A program made the translations under genes and the position numbers. Source: Streptomyces fuscichromogenes (GTDB lineage Bacteria; Actinomycetota; Actinomycetes; Streptomycetales; Streptomycetaceae). From it: a DNA stretch of 64,000 bases. The notes below the pieces were generated by a model that worked only from the letters and a program-made list of their open reading frames with translations, did not search any database and was not told the origin of the DNA. The DNA lies in contig NZ_BMML01000037.1 in assembly GCF_014645815.1 (NCBI RefSeq), positions 18,114 to 82,113 on the forward strand. Reading direction: 5' to 3'. Shown here piece after piece: positions 43,535-51,951 of this stretch (positions are counted from its first letter, which is position 1; each line of letters begins with the position of its first letter).

Positions 43535-46038
43535 GGGCGGTCTCCTTCGGTGCTGTCACTGCCGTCTTCGGTTCGCGGGGCGGCTCCGCGGCCGGGTTGT
43601 CTGCCTCCGCCGCGCGCCCAGCCGTCGCGGTAGGCGGTCATGCGGGCGCGGACGAGTTCGGGAGTGCGCTCGTCACCGCCGCGGGCGGGCGTGGGCTCCT
43701 CGGTGCGGGGATCGCGCAGTTGGGGGGCGAGGCTCGCCTGTCGCACCCGACGTGGGAGCTCCTCGTCGGAGGGATCGGAGTCGTGCGACGGGCGGTGCGG
43801 CCTCAAGGTGGTGACTCCGGGGGGCGGTGGTTCGGGCGCGGGGCGCGGGGCGGCGGGGGCGGTGACGGCGAGGACGGGCCGGCCGACGGGGGCGGGCTCC
43901 GGGAGGGCGGCACCGGGCACGCGCGCGTACGCGCGTTCCGCTGTCTGTCCGGTGTCGGCCGCCGGACGGCTGGAACGTTCCGCCGGACCGCCGTGCAGCA
44001 GGACCTTCGGCAGCAGCACCACCGCGGTGGTGCCGCCGTACGGGGACGTGCGCAGATGGACCTTGATGCCGTGGCGGGCCGCGAGCCTGCTGACCACGAA
44101 CAGGCCGAGCCGGTCGCTGTCGAACAGGTCGAGGGTCTCGGACTGTTCGATGCGCCGGTTGGCCTCGGCCAGGGTGTCCTGGCCCATGCCGAGCCCGCGG
44201 TCCTCGACCTCCAGGGCGTAGCCGTTGCCGACGGGTTCTCCGGTGACGCGTACGCGCGTGTGTGGCGGCGAGAACTGGGCGGCGTTCTCCACGACCTCGG
44301 CGAGCAGATGCGTGAGGTCGGCGACGGCCGTCCCGATGACCGCCGCCTCGGGGAGCTGCCGTACCTCCACGCGCGCGTAGTCCTCGACTTCGGACACGGC
44401 GGCCCGTACGACGTCGGTGAGGGACACGGGCATCCGCCAGGCCCGGCCCGGGGCGGCCCCGGAGAGGATGATCAGGCTCTCCGCGTGGCGGCGCATACGG
44501 GTGGTGAGGTGGTCGAGGCGGAAGAGGTCGCTCAGTTCGCTGGGATCGTCGGAGCGGCGCTCCATGCTGTCCAGCAGGCTCAGCTGGCGGTGGACCAGGA
44601 TCTGGCTGCGGCGGGCGAGGTTGACGAAGACCCCCGAGATGCCGCTGGCGAGTTCGGCGCGTTCCACGGCGGCGCGCAGGGCGGCGCGGTGCACGGTGCC
44701 GAGGGCCTCGGCGACCTGTCCGGTCTCGTCCTCCGCGGCCGGCCCCGGCGGCGCTTCGGCCCGGACGTCGATCTCCTCGCCGGCCCGCAGTCTGCGCATC
44801 GCCTCGGGGAGCTTGCGGCGGGCGATCTCCAGAGCACTGTTGCGCAGGCTCACCAGCTCGACGACGAGGCCGCGCCCGATGCGTACGGAGATGACGAGGG
44901 AGGCGACCACGGCGAGCAGACCGAACAGGACGGCGGCGCCGGCCGGCGTGAGCAGACCGCGTGCGAACGGATCGGCCCGGCCCGCCACCGCGCGTGCCGT
45001 GTCGGCCTGGAGGTTCCGCATGCCGTCCTGCACGCGCGCGTGCGCGGTGTTCCAGGTGGTTTCCGGGACTGCTCGGACCGCCCTGGCTCCGGACGGGCTC
45101 GCGAGGATCCGGTCCTCGGCGGCGCCCAGCGCGGCGTAGTCGTCGCCGTCGGCGAGCCGGTGCCAGGCGGTGCCCTGGGCACTGGGCAGATCGGCGACGG
45201 CCGCGTCGGTGAGGACCCGGCGGGTGTCGACGGCACCGGTGAACAGCCGCAGTCGCCTGCCGTCGAGACCACCGGCCAGCCGGGCACCGCCGAGGACCGC
45301 GTCCTCCTGGGCCAGCGCCTCGCCCGAGCGGGAGAATTCGAGCAGTACGCGCGCGTCGGAGCCCATGTCGTCGGCCTGGATGCCGGTGAGGGCGCCGTCC
45401 ACGGCGAAGGCCGAGGCGATGGCCTGTGTGTACTGCCCGTAGGCCGCGTCCCAGCCGGCACCGCGGTTCTGCACCGCCCGCCGCAGAGTGCGCAGTTGTT
45501 CGGCGCCGGTGACGAAGGCCTTGAGGCGTTCGGCGACGCCGGAGGGCAGTTCCTCGCTGTCGGCGACGGTGCTGTCCTTGCCGAGCCGCAGACCGGCCAC
45601 GGCCTGATCGGTACGGGTGCCGAGCCGCTGGAGGTCGGCGGTCTGTTCGGCGGCGGGATCGGTCGCGTACCGGACCGCGGCGGCCCGCTCGGCCTGGAGT
45701 GCGGCGACGGCGGCGGCGACCGGGGTGCGCAGCGCGGCGTCGACGCGCTGGGACTGGCGCAGCCGGGAGACGTCCTGTGCCGTGGTGACCGTGGCGTACG
45801 CCCACAGGGCGAGCAGGGACATCACCGGCACCATCAACAGGCAGACGACCTTGGCCCGCACGGTCCGTGGGCGGATCCGCCAGCCTCCCGGGCGCGTGGG
45901 CGCCTGGTCCGCGGCGGTGCCGTCGAGGTCGTCGGCCGGTTCGTCGGCCGGTGGTCCGGCGTGTGCGCGGCGGCCGCGCGGCGGCCGCGGTGACGGTGTC
46001 TCCGGGCCTGCTGTGGGGGTCCTACGGGGTGTGCGCAT
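43531..46038 (-). CDS. cvnA: Conservon sensor histidine kinase-like CvnA
   Basis: 835 residues from an ATG after GAGGAGG. Membrane helix ~65-85, an extracellular NIT-like sensing region (~90-350), a second helix ~375-395, HAMP-like segment, then a histidine-kinase-like part with the DHLTTRMRRHAESLIIL dimerisation helix and ATP motifs VENAAQFSPPHT and DRGLGMG. The tail (~720-835) is disordered, rich in Pro and Arg. CvnA initiates the conservon signal with CvnB-D encoded downstream. The ligand is unknown; NIT domains bind nitrate/nitrite in some proteins. Confidence 0.93.
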   Translation of the reverse strand: MRTPRRTPTAGPETPSPRPPRGRRAHAGPPADEPADDLDGTAADQAPTRPGGWRIRPRTVRAKVVCLLMVPVMSLLALWAYATVTTAQDVSRLRQSQRVDAALRTPVAAAVAALQAERAAAVRYATDPAAEQTADLQRLGTRTDQAVAGLRLGKDSTVADSEELPSGVAERLKAFVTGAEQLRTLRRAVQNRGAGWDAAYGQYTQAIASAFAVDGALTGIQADDMGSDARVLLEFSRSGEALAQEDAVLGGARLAGGLDGRRLRLFTGAVDTRRVLTDAAVADLPSAQGTAWHRLADGDDYAALGAAEDRILASPSGARAVRAVPETTWNTAHARVQDGMRNLQADTARAVAGRADPFARGLLTPAGAAVLFGLLAVVASLVISVRIGRGLVVELVSLRNSALEIARRKLPEAMRRLRAGEEIDVRAEAPPGPAAEDETGQVAEALGTVHRAALRAAVERAELASGISGVFVNLARRSQILVHRQLSLLDSMERRSDDPSELSDLFRLDHLTTRMRRHAESLIILSGAAPGRAWRMPVSLTDVVRAAVSEVEDYARVEVRQLPEAAVIGTAVADLTHLLAEVVENAAQFSPPHTRVRVTGEPVGNGYALEVEDRGLGMGQDTLAEANRRIEQSETLDLFDSDRLGLFVVSRLAARHGIKVHLRTSPYGGTTAVVLLPKVLLHGGPAERSSRPAADTGQTAERAYARVPGAALPEPAPVGRPVLAVTAPAAPRPAPEPPPPGVTTLRPHRPSHDSDPSDEELPRRVRQASLAPQLRDPRTEEPTPARGGDERTPELVRARMTAYRDGWARGGGRQPGRGAAPRTEDGSDSTEGDRP

Positions 46039-46076
46039 GGCCTCCTCGCTCGGGAGAGGGTGGGGCGGGTGCCGGG

Positions 46077-46850
46077 TCAGCGTGCGGCGCCCGCGACGGG
46101 CCGCTGGGCCGAGGCGGACGCCTCGCGCTCGCCGGCCGTGGGCGAGAGCGCGACGAAGGCCGAGGTGAGGAACAGATAGGACCCGAGGCCGACGGCGAGG
46201 GGGAAGATGAACTGCATCGCCGTGGCCCCGGGCAGGTGGCTGCCGGAGGGCGTGACGTGCACGCTGACCGCGAACATCCCGGTGTAGTGCATGCTGCTCA
46301 CGGCCGCTCCCATGACCAGGGAGGCGAGGGTGACCGCGACGGGCGACCTGATGTTGAGCGCGGCCCACAGGGCCGCGGTCGCCGCGACCACGGCGATGAG
46401 GACGGAGAGTGCGACGAGCATCGGGTCGTAGCGCACGGTGCCGTGCAGCCGGACGGCCGCCATGCCGAGATAGTGCATGCTGGCGACGCCCAGCCCGGTG
46501 GTGAGGCCGCCCAGCAGGAGCGCCCGGCCGCGGTCGCGGCTGTAGCCGACGGCGAAGACGCCCGCGCTGACGACGACCACGGCGACCAGCAGGCTGAGGA
46601 CGGTCAGGGGCACGTCGTAGCGGATGTCGGTGCCGCTGACGCTGAAGCCGAGCATCGCCACGAAGTGCATGGTCCAGATGCCGGTGCCGAGTGCGGAGGC
46701 CGCGGTGAGCAGCCAGTTACGGCGTGAGCGGCCGGTGCTGCCGAGCGCGCGGACCGTGCAGCGCAGCCCCAGTGCGGCGCCCAGGCAGGCCATGACGTAC
46801 GACAGCACGGGGGTCAGCCAGCCGAAGGTGGCGTGGTCCAGATGTCCCAT
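46077..46850 (-). CDS. MHYT-domain membrane sensor protein
   Basis: 257 residues with seven predicted membrane helices. Three MHYT-type motifs are seen: WTMHFVAMLGF, ASMHYLGMAAV and SSMHYTGMFAV, thought to bind copper or sense gas ligands. No output domain is fused, unlike many family members. It lies 38 bp before cvnA on the same strand and may be co-transcribed with the conservon, which would make it a candidate sensor partner. Confidence 0.92.
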   Translation of the reverse strand: MGHLDHATFGWLTPVLSYVMACLGAALGLRCTVRALGSTGRSRRNWLLTAASALGTGIWTMHFVAMLGFSVSGTDIRYDVPLTVLSLLVAVVVVSAGVFAVGYSRDRGRALLLGGLTTGLGVASMHYLGMAAVRLHGTVRYDPMLVALSVLIAVVAATAALWAALNIRSPVAVTLASLVMGAAVSSMHYTGMFAVSVHVTPSGSHLPGATAMQFIFPLAVGLGSYLFLTSAFVALSPTAGEREASASAQRPVAGAAR

Positions 46851-46991
46851 GGCTCAGGGACGCTAGGGGGCACGAGCGCACAAAGGGGGCGCATTTCGAA
46901 AGCTGCTGCCATATGACTCAGAGATGCACCGGAACGATCGCGTCCCGCTCGAACGTGCGCACAGGGTCGTCCTCCGTGACGGTGAGGGATC

Positions 46992-47600
46992 ATGCGGACC
47001 ATGAGCGATGACCACACACATGTCCGGGAGTTCTTCGGCGCCCGGGCGGCCGACTGGGACACCAGGTTCCCCGACGACGGTCCCGCGTACGCGGCCGCCG
47101 TCGCCGATCTGGGGCTGCGCGCGGGCGACCGGGTGCTCGACGCGGGGTGCGGCACCGGGCGCGCCCTGCCGCCGCTGCGCAGGGCGGTGGGCCCCGCCGG
47201 CGCGGTCCTCGGGATGGACCTCACCCCGGCGATGCTCCAGGCCGCCAGGCGGGCCGGCCGGGACCGCGACGGGAGGTTGCTGCTCGCCGACGTCGCCGCG
47301 CTGCCGGTGCGCTCCGCGTCCCTGGACGCCGTGTTCGCCGCGGGCCTGATCGCCCATCTGCCCCGTCCGGCGGAGAACCTGCGGGAGTTGGCGCGCGTGG
47401 TCCGTCCCGGCGGCGCCCTCGCCCTGTTCCACCCCATCGGACGGTCCGCCCTGGCGGCGCGCCAGGGACGGCAGATCACGCCGGACGACCTGCGCGCGGA
47501 GGGCAACCTGGGCCCGCTGCTGGCCGGTTCGGGCTGGCGCATGACGTCGTACGTGGACGAGGACGCCCGGTTCCTGGCCCTGGCGGTCCGGGGCCGTTAG
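46992..47600 (+). CDS. Class I SAM-dependent methyltransferase
   Basis: 202 residues (an internal ATG at 47001 is an alternative start). SAM motif I is VLDAGCGTGRALP, post-I is VLGMDLTPAML, and the VVRPGGALALFHP block is motif III. The acceptor is unknown. Its stop codon overlaps the end of a decayed hydrolase remnant on the other strand. Confidence 0.88.
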   Translation: MRTMSDDHTHVREFFGARAADWDTRFPDDGPAYAAAVADLGLRAGDRVLDAGCGTGRALPPLRRAVGPAGAVLGMDLTPAMLQAARRAGRDRDGRLLLADVAALPVRSASLDAVFAAGLIAHLPRPAENLRELARVVRPGGALALFHPIGRSALAARQGRQITPDDLRAEGNLGPLLAGSGWRMTSYVDEDARFLALAVRGR

Positions 47601-47700
47601 CCGGCGACCGCCACGGCGAAGGCGTCGGGACGGTCGAACATGGCGTTGTGCCCGGCGCCCGGCACCGTCACCACCCGCACTCCCGGCGCCTCCGGGGCTC
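47597..47700 (-). pseudogene. C-terminal remnant of an alpha/beta hydrolase
   Basis: The frame reads RVVTVPGAGHNAMFDRPDAF and ends AVAVAG, i.e. the histidine end of an alpha/beta hydrolase. Upstream the frame turns into a low-complexity Arg/Ala stretch formed by tandem GAGTTCGCCGCC repeats. No nucleophile elbow or lid is found, so the gene is a truncated relic. Confidence 0.5.
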
Positions 47701-47900
47701 CCGCCCGGCGAGTTCGCCGCCGAGTTCGCCGCCGAGTTGGCGCTGAGGACGGTTCACGGTGCTCGCCTTCCTCCGGCACCTGGAGGAGCCCGCGAGCTTC
47801 TTGTACGACGGCGACCAGCGCTGCGCGCCGAGGAGGTGGACGACCCGGTCCGCCGCGCCACCCCCGCCGCACTCGAGGCCGAGGCCGCCCAGGCGGTGCC
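47700..47900 (+). pseudogene. Frameshifted coding remnant
   Basis: Successive frames give plausible protein: EFAAEFAAELALRTV, then VLAFLRHLEEPASFLYDGDQ after a shift, then ALRAEEVDDPVRRATPAALE after another shift. I do not recognise the family. Two shifts within 200 bp indicate a decayed gene. Confidence 0.4.
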
Positions 47901-47980
47901 CTCTTCTGTTGCCGGAACTTCAACCCTAGGTTCGACAGAGGAAGGCAGGCGTTCGGAAGCGACAGGGGAAAGGGGCCCGG

Positions 47981-48286
47981 GTGTTCGACCGGATCCGCAC
48001 GTACGCAGGCAGGTTTCGAGGCACCGAGAGCACGCAGGTGCGGGAGTCGGGTGTGAGCCGTGAGCGGCGGGCACACAACTTGTTCGAGGCGGCGGCCGTC
48101 TATGTCGCGGCCCGCGGGGAGGACGACCAGGACCGGATCGAGGAGGCGGCGGGGTGGGTGTCGCCGGAGGCGCTGTCGTTCGGGGTGAGCGAGCTGGCAT
48201 GCCGGGCCGTGCTCACCCTGGCCCGGGAGCGCGACGAGTCGCCGGCGAGGGTGGCGCGCGACCTCCTCGGACTGCCCATGGTGTGA
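47981..48286 (+). CDS. Hypothetical protein
   Basis: 101 residues from GTG, preceded by AGGGGAAAGGGG. The sequence has two helix-rich halves (RRAHNLFEAAAVYVAARGED and SPEALSFGVSELACRAVLTLARERDESPARVARDLLGLP). No motif known to me. Probably cytoplasmic; streptomycetes have many such small proteins. Confidence 0.6.
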   Translation: MFDRIRTYAGRFRGTESTQVRESGVSRERRAHNLFEAAAVYVAARGEDDQDRIEEAAGWVSPEALSFGVSELACRAVLTLARERDESPARVARDLLGLPMV

Positions 48287-48447
48287 CCCTCGGGTAACGC
48301 CGAGATCTCCGTTCTTGCCGCCGCCGAAGCCGTTTCGTCCCCGTCCTGGTGGAAAACAGCAGCTCCGGGTGTGGTGGCCGGTCGTGACAACGGCCTTCCC
48401 GTCGCACTAGGGTGCGCGCCGTTGGACGAACCACTGGGGAGGCAGGG

Positions 48448-49287
48448 ATGGCCGGGACCGACGAGGAGGCCGTCGCCGCGGACGAGGCACTGTATGTGCT
48501 CACGGCGGTGCTGCTGACGCCGGCGCAGTTTCCGAGCGTGCTGGGCGACGACTATCCGGAGGCCTGCGCGGCGCTGGAGCTGATGCCGCTCGCCGACGGC
48601 TACGGCCTGGTGCTCGGCCAGGACGGCGCGGGGGCCCGCTGGACGGTCGTCATCGACGACGTCTCGCTGGTCGCCGTGGCTATCGCGTCCTGGGACTGCG
48701 GCATGGAGTACGACCTGTCGCCGAGCGAACGCACGGTGGTCGCCGCCCTGCCCGGCTGGCCGCTGGCGGTCGCCGTGTCGGCCCCGAACGTGCCCGCGCC
48801 GCACGACCCCGGTCCGGAGATGGCGGACCGGGCCGCGCTGTCCCCGCCGGACACCAGCACCTGGGGCCCGGCGCAGCGGCGGCTGGGGGCGGACGAGATC
48901 GCCCTCCAGTGGGCGATCTGGCGGGAACAGATCGGCGACGACCACTTCCCGGCACCGGCGGCCGAGGCCCCGGAACCGTCCGAGGAGGCCGCTGCGGACG
49001 CCGGGACGGCCTCGAAGGGCCACCTCGGGATCCGGCGTGTCCTGGCCGAGGCGCGGGCCTACGTGGACACGCCCCCGCCGTTGGGCCGGGTCCGCTCCTC
49101 CTTCGCGCCCGGTGACGCCCGTACGCTGCGCGCGGACGGGCCCGGCTGGTCGCTGGTGGCCCGCACCGACGACATCGCCTTCGTGCTCCTGGACGAGGAA
49201 CCCGGCGAGGTCCTGCCGGTCGGCCGGGGCCCCGAGCTCCCCGGCCTCCTGGAAGCCCTCGACAAGATGGCCGTACGGCCCCTGTGA
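48448..49287 (+). CDS. Hypothetical protein
   Basis: 279 residues from an ATG after GGGGAGG. Two related-looking halves end in short beta-rich segments (WTVVIDDVSLVAVAIASWDCGMEYDLSPSERTVVAALPG and GWSLVARTDDIAFVLLDEEPGEVLPVGRG), joined by an acidic Pro/Ala linker around residue 170-195. No signal peptide or known motif. The function is unknown. Confidence 0.65.
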   Translation: MAGTDEEAVAADEALYVLTAVLLTPAQFPSVLGDDYPEACAALELMPLADGYGLVLGQDGAGARWTVVIDDVSLVAVAIASWDCGMEYDLSPSERTVVAALPGWPLAVAVSAPNVPAPHDPGPEMADRAALSPPDTSTWGPAQRRLGADEIALQWAIWREQIGDDHFPAPAAEAPEPSEEAAADAGTASKGHLGIRRVLAEARAYVDTPPPLGRVRSSFAPGDARTLRADGPGWSLVARTDDIAFVLLDEEPGEVLPVGRGPELPGLLEALDKMAVRPL

Positions 49288-49292
49288 GCTCT

Positions 49293-49339
49293 CCGGGGGC
49301 CGTGGCCCGCCGCCGGGCGGCGGGTCACGCGGCCCCCGG
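49293..49339. terminator. Bidirectional terminator
   Basis: CCGGGGGCCG and CGGCCCCCGG flank a GC-rich 27-bp loop with further pairing, between convergent genes. Confidence 0.7.
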
Positions 49340-49347
49340 CAGGCGGC

Positions 49348-49530
49348 TCAGCGGCCGATCTCCTTGCGCGTGACCCGGCGCAGCCTGCGCCGCTGTGCGG
49401 GATCGAGGGTGAGGTACGCGGCCACCGGGACGCCCACCACGATCAGGAACGTCACCCACCAGGGCAGCCATATCAGCAGGATGAGACCGACCGCCACACC
49501 CCCTGCGGCGATCTTCGCGTTCTTCGACAT
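49348..49530 (-). CDS. Small membrane protein
   Basis: 60 residues (MSKNAKIAAGG) behind AGGAGG at 9 bp. A hydrophobic stretch (VAVGLILLIWLPWWVTFLIVVGVPVAAY split into two short segments) could form one or two helices, followed by a basic tail QRRRLRRVTRKEIGR. The function is unknown. Confidence 0.7.
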   Translation of the reverse strand: MSKNAKIAAGGVAVGLILLIWLPWWVTFLIVVGVPVAAYLTLDPAQRRRLRRVTRKEIGR

Positions 49531-49908
49531 CAGCGTCGCCTCCTTCGCGGCCCTTGCCGCTCTCTGATCTGAAAACGGACCCACGCCTCCGGCGGTTCCG
49601 GACCGCGACCCTGAGACATCCCTGACGAGCGACCCCTACCGGCCCCTGAGTACCGACGGGCGCGGATGGGCGCGGACGGGTACCGAGTCGAACAGCTTGT
49701 GAAACTGCCCCGCTCTCAGCGTAACCACTCCCGGTCGGTCGCCGCGTCGGACGTCCAGGGGCGACCGGGCCCCGCGGACACGACGGCTCTCGCCGTCTCG
49801 GCCGATCCGCCGAGCCGTGGCCGCCCTCCGTTCACCGACCGGACAGGCGTTGTTCCTCATGAGGCCCAACTCTGGCCGCTGCCAACGAATTTGCCACCAG
49901 GAGGTCCG
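49531..49908. other. Gene-free gap
   Basis: No convincing gene or RNA seen. The end carries CCAGGAGG, the ribosome site of the next gene. Confidence 0.6.
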
Positions 49909-51252
49909 ATGTCCCCGCACGCCACCGGCAGCCGCCGCCGCGTCCACCGTTCCGTCGCGACGGGTCTGCCCCTGGCGCTGGCCGCCGCCCTCCTCGCGGC
50001 GGGCACGGCCGAGGCCTCGTCGCCCGGCGCGGCGCAGGTCACCCGTACCGCCACCCTCGGCGACATCCCGCTCGGCGCCTTCAGCAACGCGCTGCTCCCG
50101 GGCAGTGTGGACAACGACCGGGGGGTGGACCTCGGCGGTATCGGCAGCGACATCTACCCGGCCGGCCGCAAGGGCGAGTACTGGACGGTCACCGACCGCG
50201 GCCCCAACGGCCAGATCAAGGTGGACGGCAAGAAGCGCCGTACCTTCCCGGTGCCCGGTTTCGACCCGGCGATCGTGAAGATCCGCGTCTGCGGCGACGC
50301 CATCGAGGTGATCGACGCGATCCCGGTCACCACGTCCTCCGGCAAGGCCGTCACCGGACTGTCCGACCAGGCGGGCCGGGACGAGGCGCCGTACTCCTAC
50401 GACGCGAAGACGGCGCTGTCGTACAACCCGAACGGTCTGGACACCGAGGGCATCGTGCGCGCGGCGGACGGCACCTTCTGGCTCGTCGACGAGTACGGCC
50501 CGTCGCTGGTGCACGTCTCCACGCGCGGGAAGGTGCTCGCCCGTTACGTGCCCAAGGGGCTGCACCTCACCGGTGCCGACTACCCGGTGGTCGAGGCGCT
50601 GCCGTCCGTCTTCCTGCACAGGAAGGTCAACCGTGGCTTCGAGGGACTGGCCCTGCTGCCCGGCGGGGACCTCGTGATGGCGCTCCAGAGCCCGCTCTCC
50701 CTGCCCGACGGAGACGCCGGGGACGCCTCGCGCACGACCCGACTGCTGCGCTTCTCGCCCCGGAAGAAGTCGGTCACGGCCGAATACGCCTACCGCTTCG
50801 ACCCGGTGAACGTGGTGGACCCGAGCGAGGACGACACCTCCGAGCTGAAGATCTCGTCGATCGTGGCGGTCGGCGGCGACCGGCTGCTGGTCGAGGAGCG
50901 CACCGACAACGCGGCACGGCTGGAGCTGGTGAAGCTGGACCGCAGGTCGGACATTCTCGGCGGTGTCTACGACGACGACACCACGTCCCCGTCGCTGGAG
51001 CAGCTGGACGACCCGGTCACGGCCGGCGTCCCGGTGCTCGGCAAGCGTCTTGTGGTGGACCTGAACACGGTGACCGGGGTACCGCTGAAGATCGAGGGCA
51101 TCGCGCGCGTGGACCACGACACGCTCGCCCTGATCAACGACAACGACTTCGGCATGACCGACGGCGCGGGCGCGTTCGACGCCCAGGGCCGCCTCGTCGA
51201 CAGCGGCATCGAGACGACCCTGGTGTACGTGCGGCTGCCCAAGGGGTTGTGA
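49909..51252 (+). CDS. Secreted esterase-like phytase-family protein
   Basis: 447 residues with a signal peptide (basic MSPHATGSRRRVHRS, hydrophobic ~17-35, cleavage near AEASS). The body matches the esterase-like-activity-of-phytase group: GIGSDIYPAGRKGEYWTVTDRG, NGLDTEGIVRAADGTFWLVDEYGPSLV, GFEGLALLPGGDLVMALQSPL and IEGIARVDHDTLALINDNDFG, which suit a beta-propeller with acidic metal ligands. It may hydrolyse phosphate esters outside the cell; the substrate is unproven. Confidence 0.85.
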   Translation: MSPHATGSRRRVHRSVATGLPLALAAALLAAGTAEASSPGAAQVTRTATLGDIPLGAFSNALLPGSVDNDRGVDLGGIGSDIYPAGRKGEYWTVTDRGPNGQIKVDGKKRRTFPVPGFDPAIVKIRVCGDAIEVIDAIPVTTSSGKAVTGLSDQAGRDEAPYSYDAKTALSYNPNGLDTEGIVRAADGTFWLVDEYGPSLVHVSTRGKVLARYVPKGLHLTGADYPVVEALPSVFLHRKVNRGFEGLALLPGGDLVMALQSPLSLPDGDAGDASRTTRLLRFSPRKKSVTAEYAYRFDPVNVVDPSEDDTSELKISSIVAVGGDRLLVEERTDNAARLELVKLDRRSDILGGVYDDDTTSPSLEQLDDPVTAGVPVLGKRLVVDLNTVTGVPLKIEGIARVDHDTLALINDNDFGMTDGAGAFDAQGRLVDSGIETTLVYVRLPKGL

Positions 51253-51266
51253 GCGAAGGGCTGTGG

Positions 51267-51758
51267 TTATCCCAGCAGTGAGGGCAGCAGGGAGTCCAGG
51301 CCGCTCGGCAGCTCGCTGGGCAGCTCGCTCGGCAGCTCCGAGGGCCACTGCGACGGGAGTTCGCTCGGCAGGCCCGACGGCAGAGCGCTCGGCAGCTCCG
51401 TCGGCAGGCTGAACGAGGGGCGGCCGGAGCCGGACGGGCTCGGGCTGCTCGCGGACGGCTTCTCGTCGGTCGAGCCGTCGCCGCCGGACGCCATCAGAAC
51501 GACGGCTACAACGGCCACCGCCGCCAGCAGGACCAGGAGGGCGAACAACGGGCCCCGGCGCCCACGGGGCGGCTCCGGTGAGCGCGGTGGCATCCAGCCG
51601 ACCGCGGTGGGCGACTCCTGCCCGCCGGGCGGGGCTCCGAATCCGGCACCCGCGGGCGGTCCGAAACCCCCGTGAGGAGGCGGGTCGTAGCCTCCGCCGG
51701 GCGGCGGAGCGCCATCCGGCGGGCCGGGCGGTCGTGGCGGTACGGGCGGCATGGCCAT
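51267..51758 (-). CDS. Proline-rich single-pass membrane protein with xLPS repeats
   Basis: 163 residues. A Pro/Gly-rich cytoplasmic part (~1-75), one membrane helix (FALLVLLAAVAVVAVVLMA, ~77-95) and an outside tail. From ~115 the tail has tetrapeptide repeats (LPSELPS, LPSGLPS) about ten times. No known family; the repeats suggest a wall-spanning or surface segment. Confidence 0.6.
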   Translation of the reverse strand: MAMPPVPPRPPGPPDGAPPPGGGYDPPPHGGFGPPAGAGFGAPPGGQESPTAVGWMPPRSPEPPRGRRGPLFALLVLLAAVAVVAVVLMASGGDGSTDEKPSASSPSPSGSGRPSFSLPTELPSALPSGLPSELPSQWPSELPSELPSELPSGLDSLLPSLLG

Positions 51759-51888
51759 ACCGCCAAGAGTCACCGCGTTCCGGTCATCGCGCGAGCCCCA
51801 CTCGGGAGTTGGCACGGACTCATGCCATGGACCGCATGATTCCGGAGCATTTCCGGCGCGAAACGGTCATGCGGGCACAGGTGACGGC

Positions 51889-51945
51889 ACACGCGCGTGC
51901 GGGCGTCCGCTTGGGAAGCGGCCCTCACGCGCGCGTGCGTGTTCC
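51889..51945. terminator. Structured region after xylA
   Basis: The CCGCTT-GGG-AAGCGG hairpin (51907-51921) is nested between alternating purine-pyrimidine tracts of ACGCGCGTG type that can pair. It lies directly downstream of xylA and may end its transcript. Confidence 0.45.
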
Positions 51946-51951
51946 ACCCGG

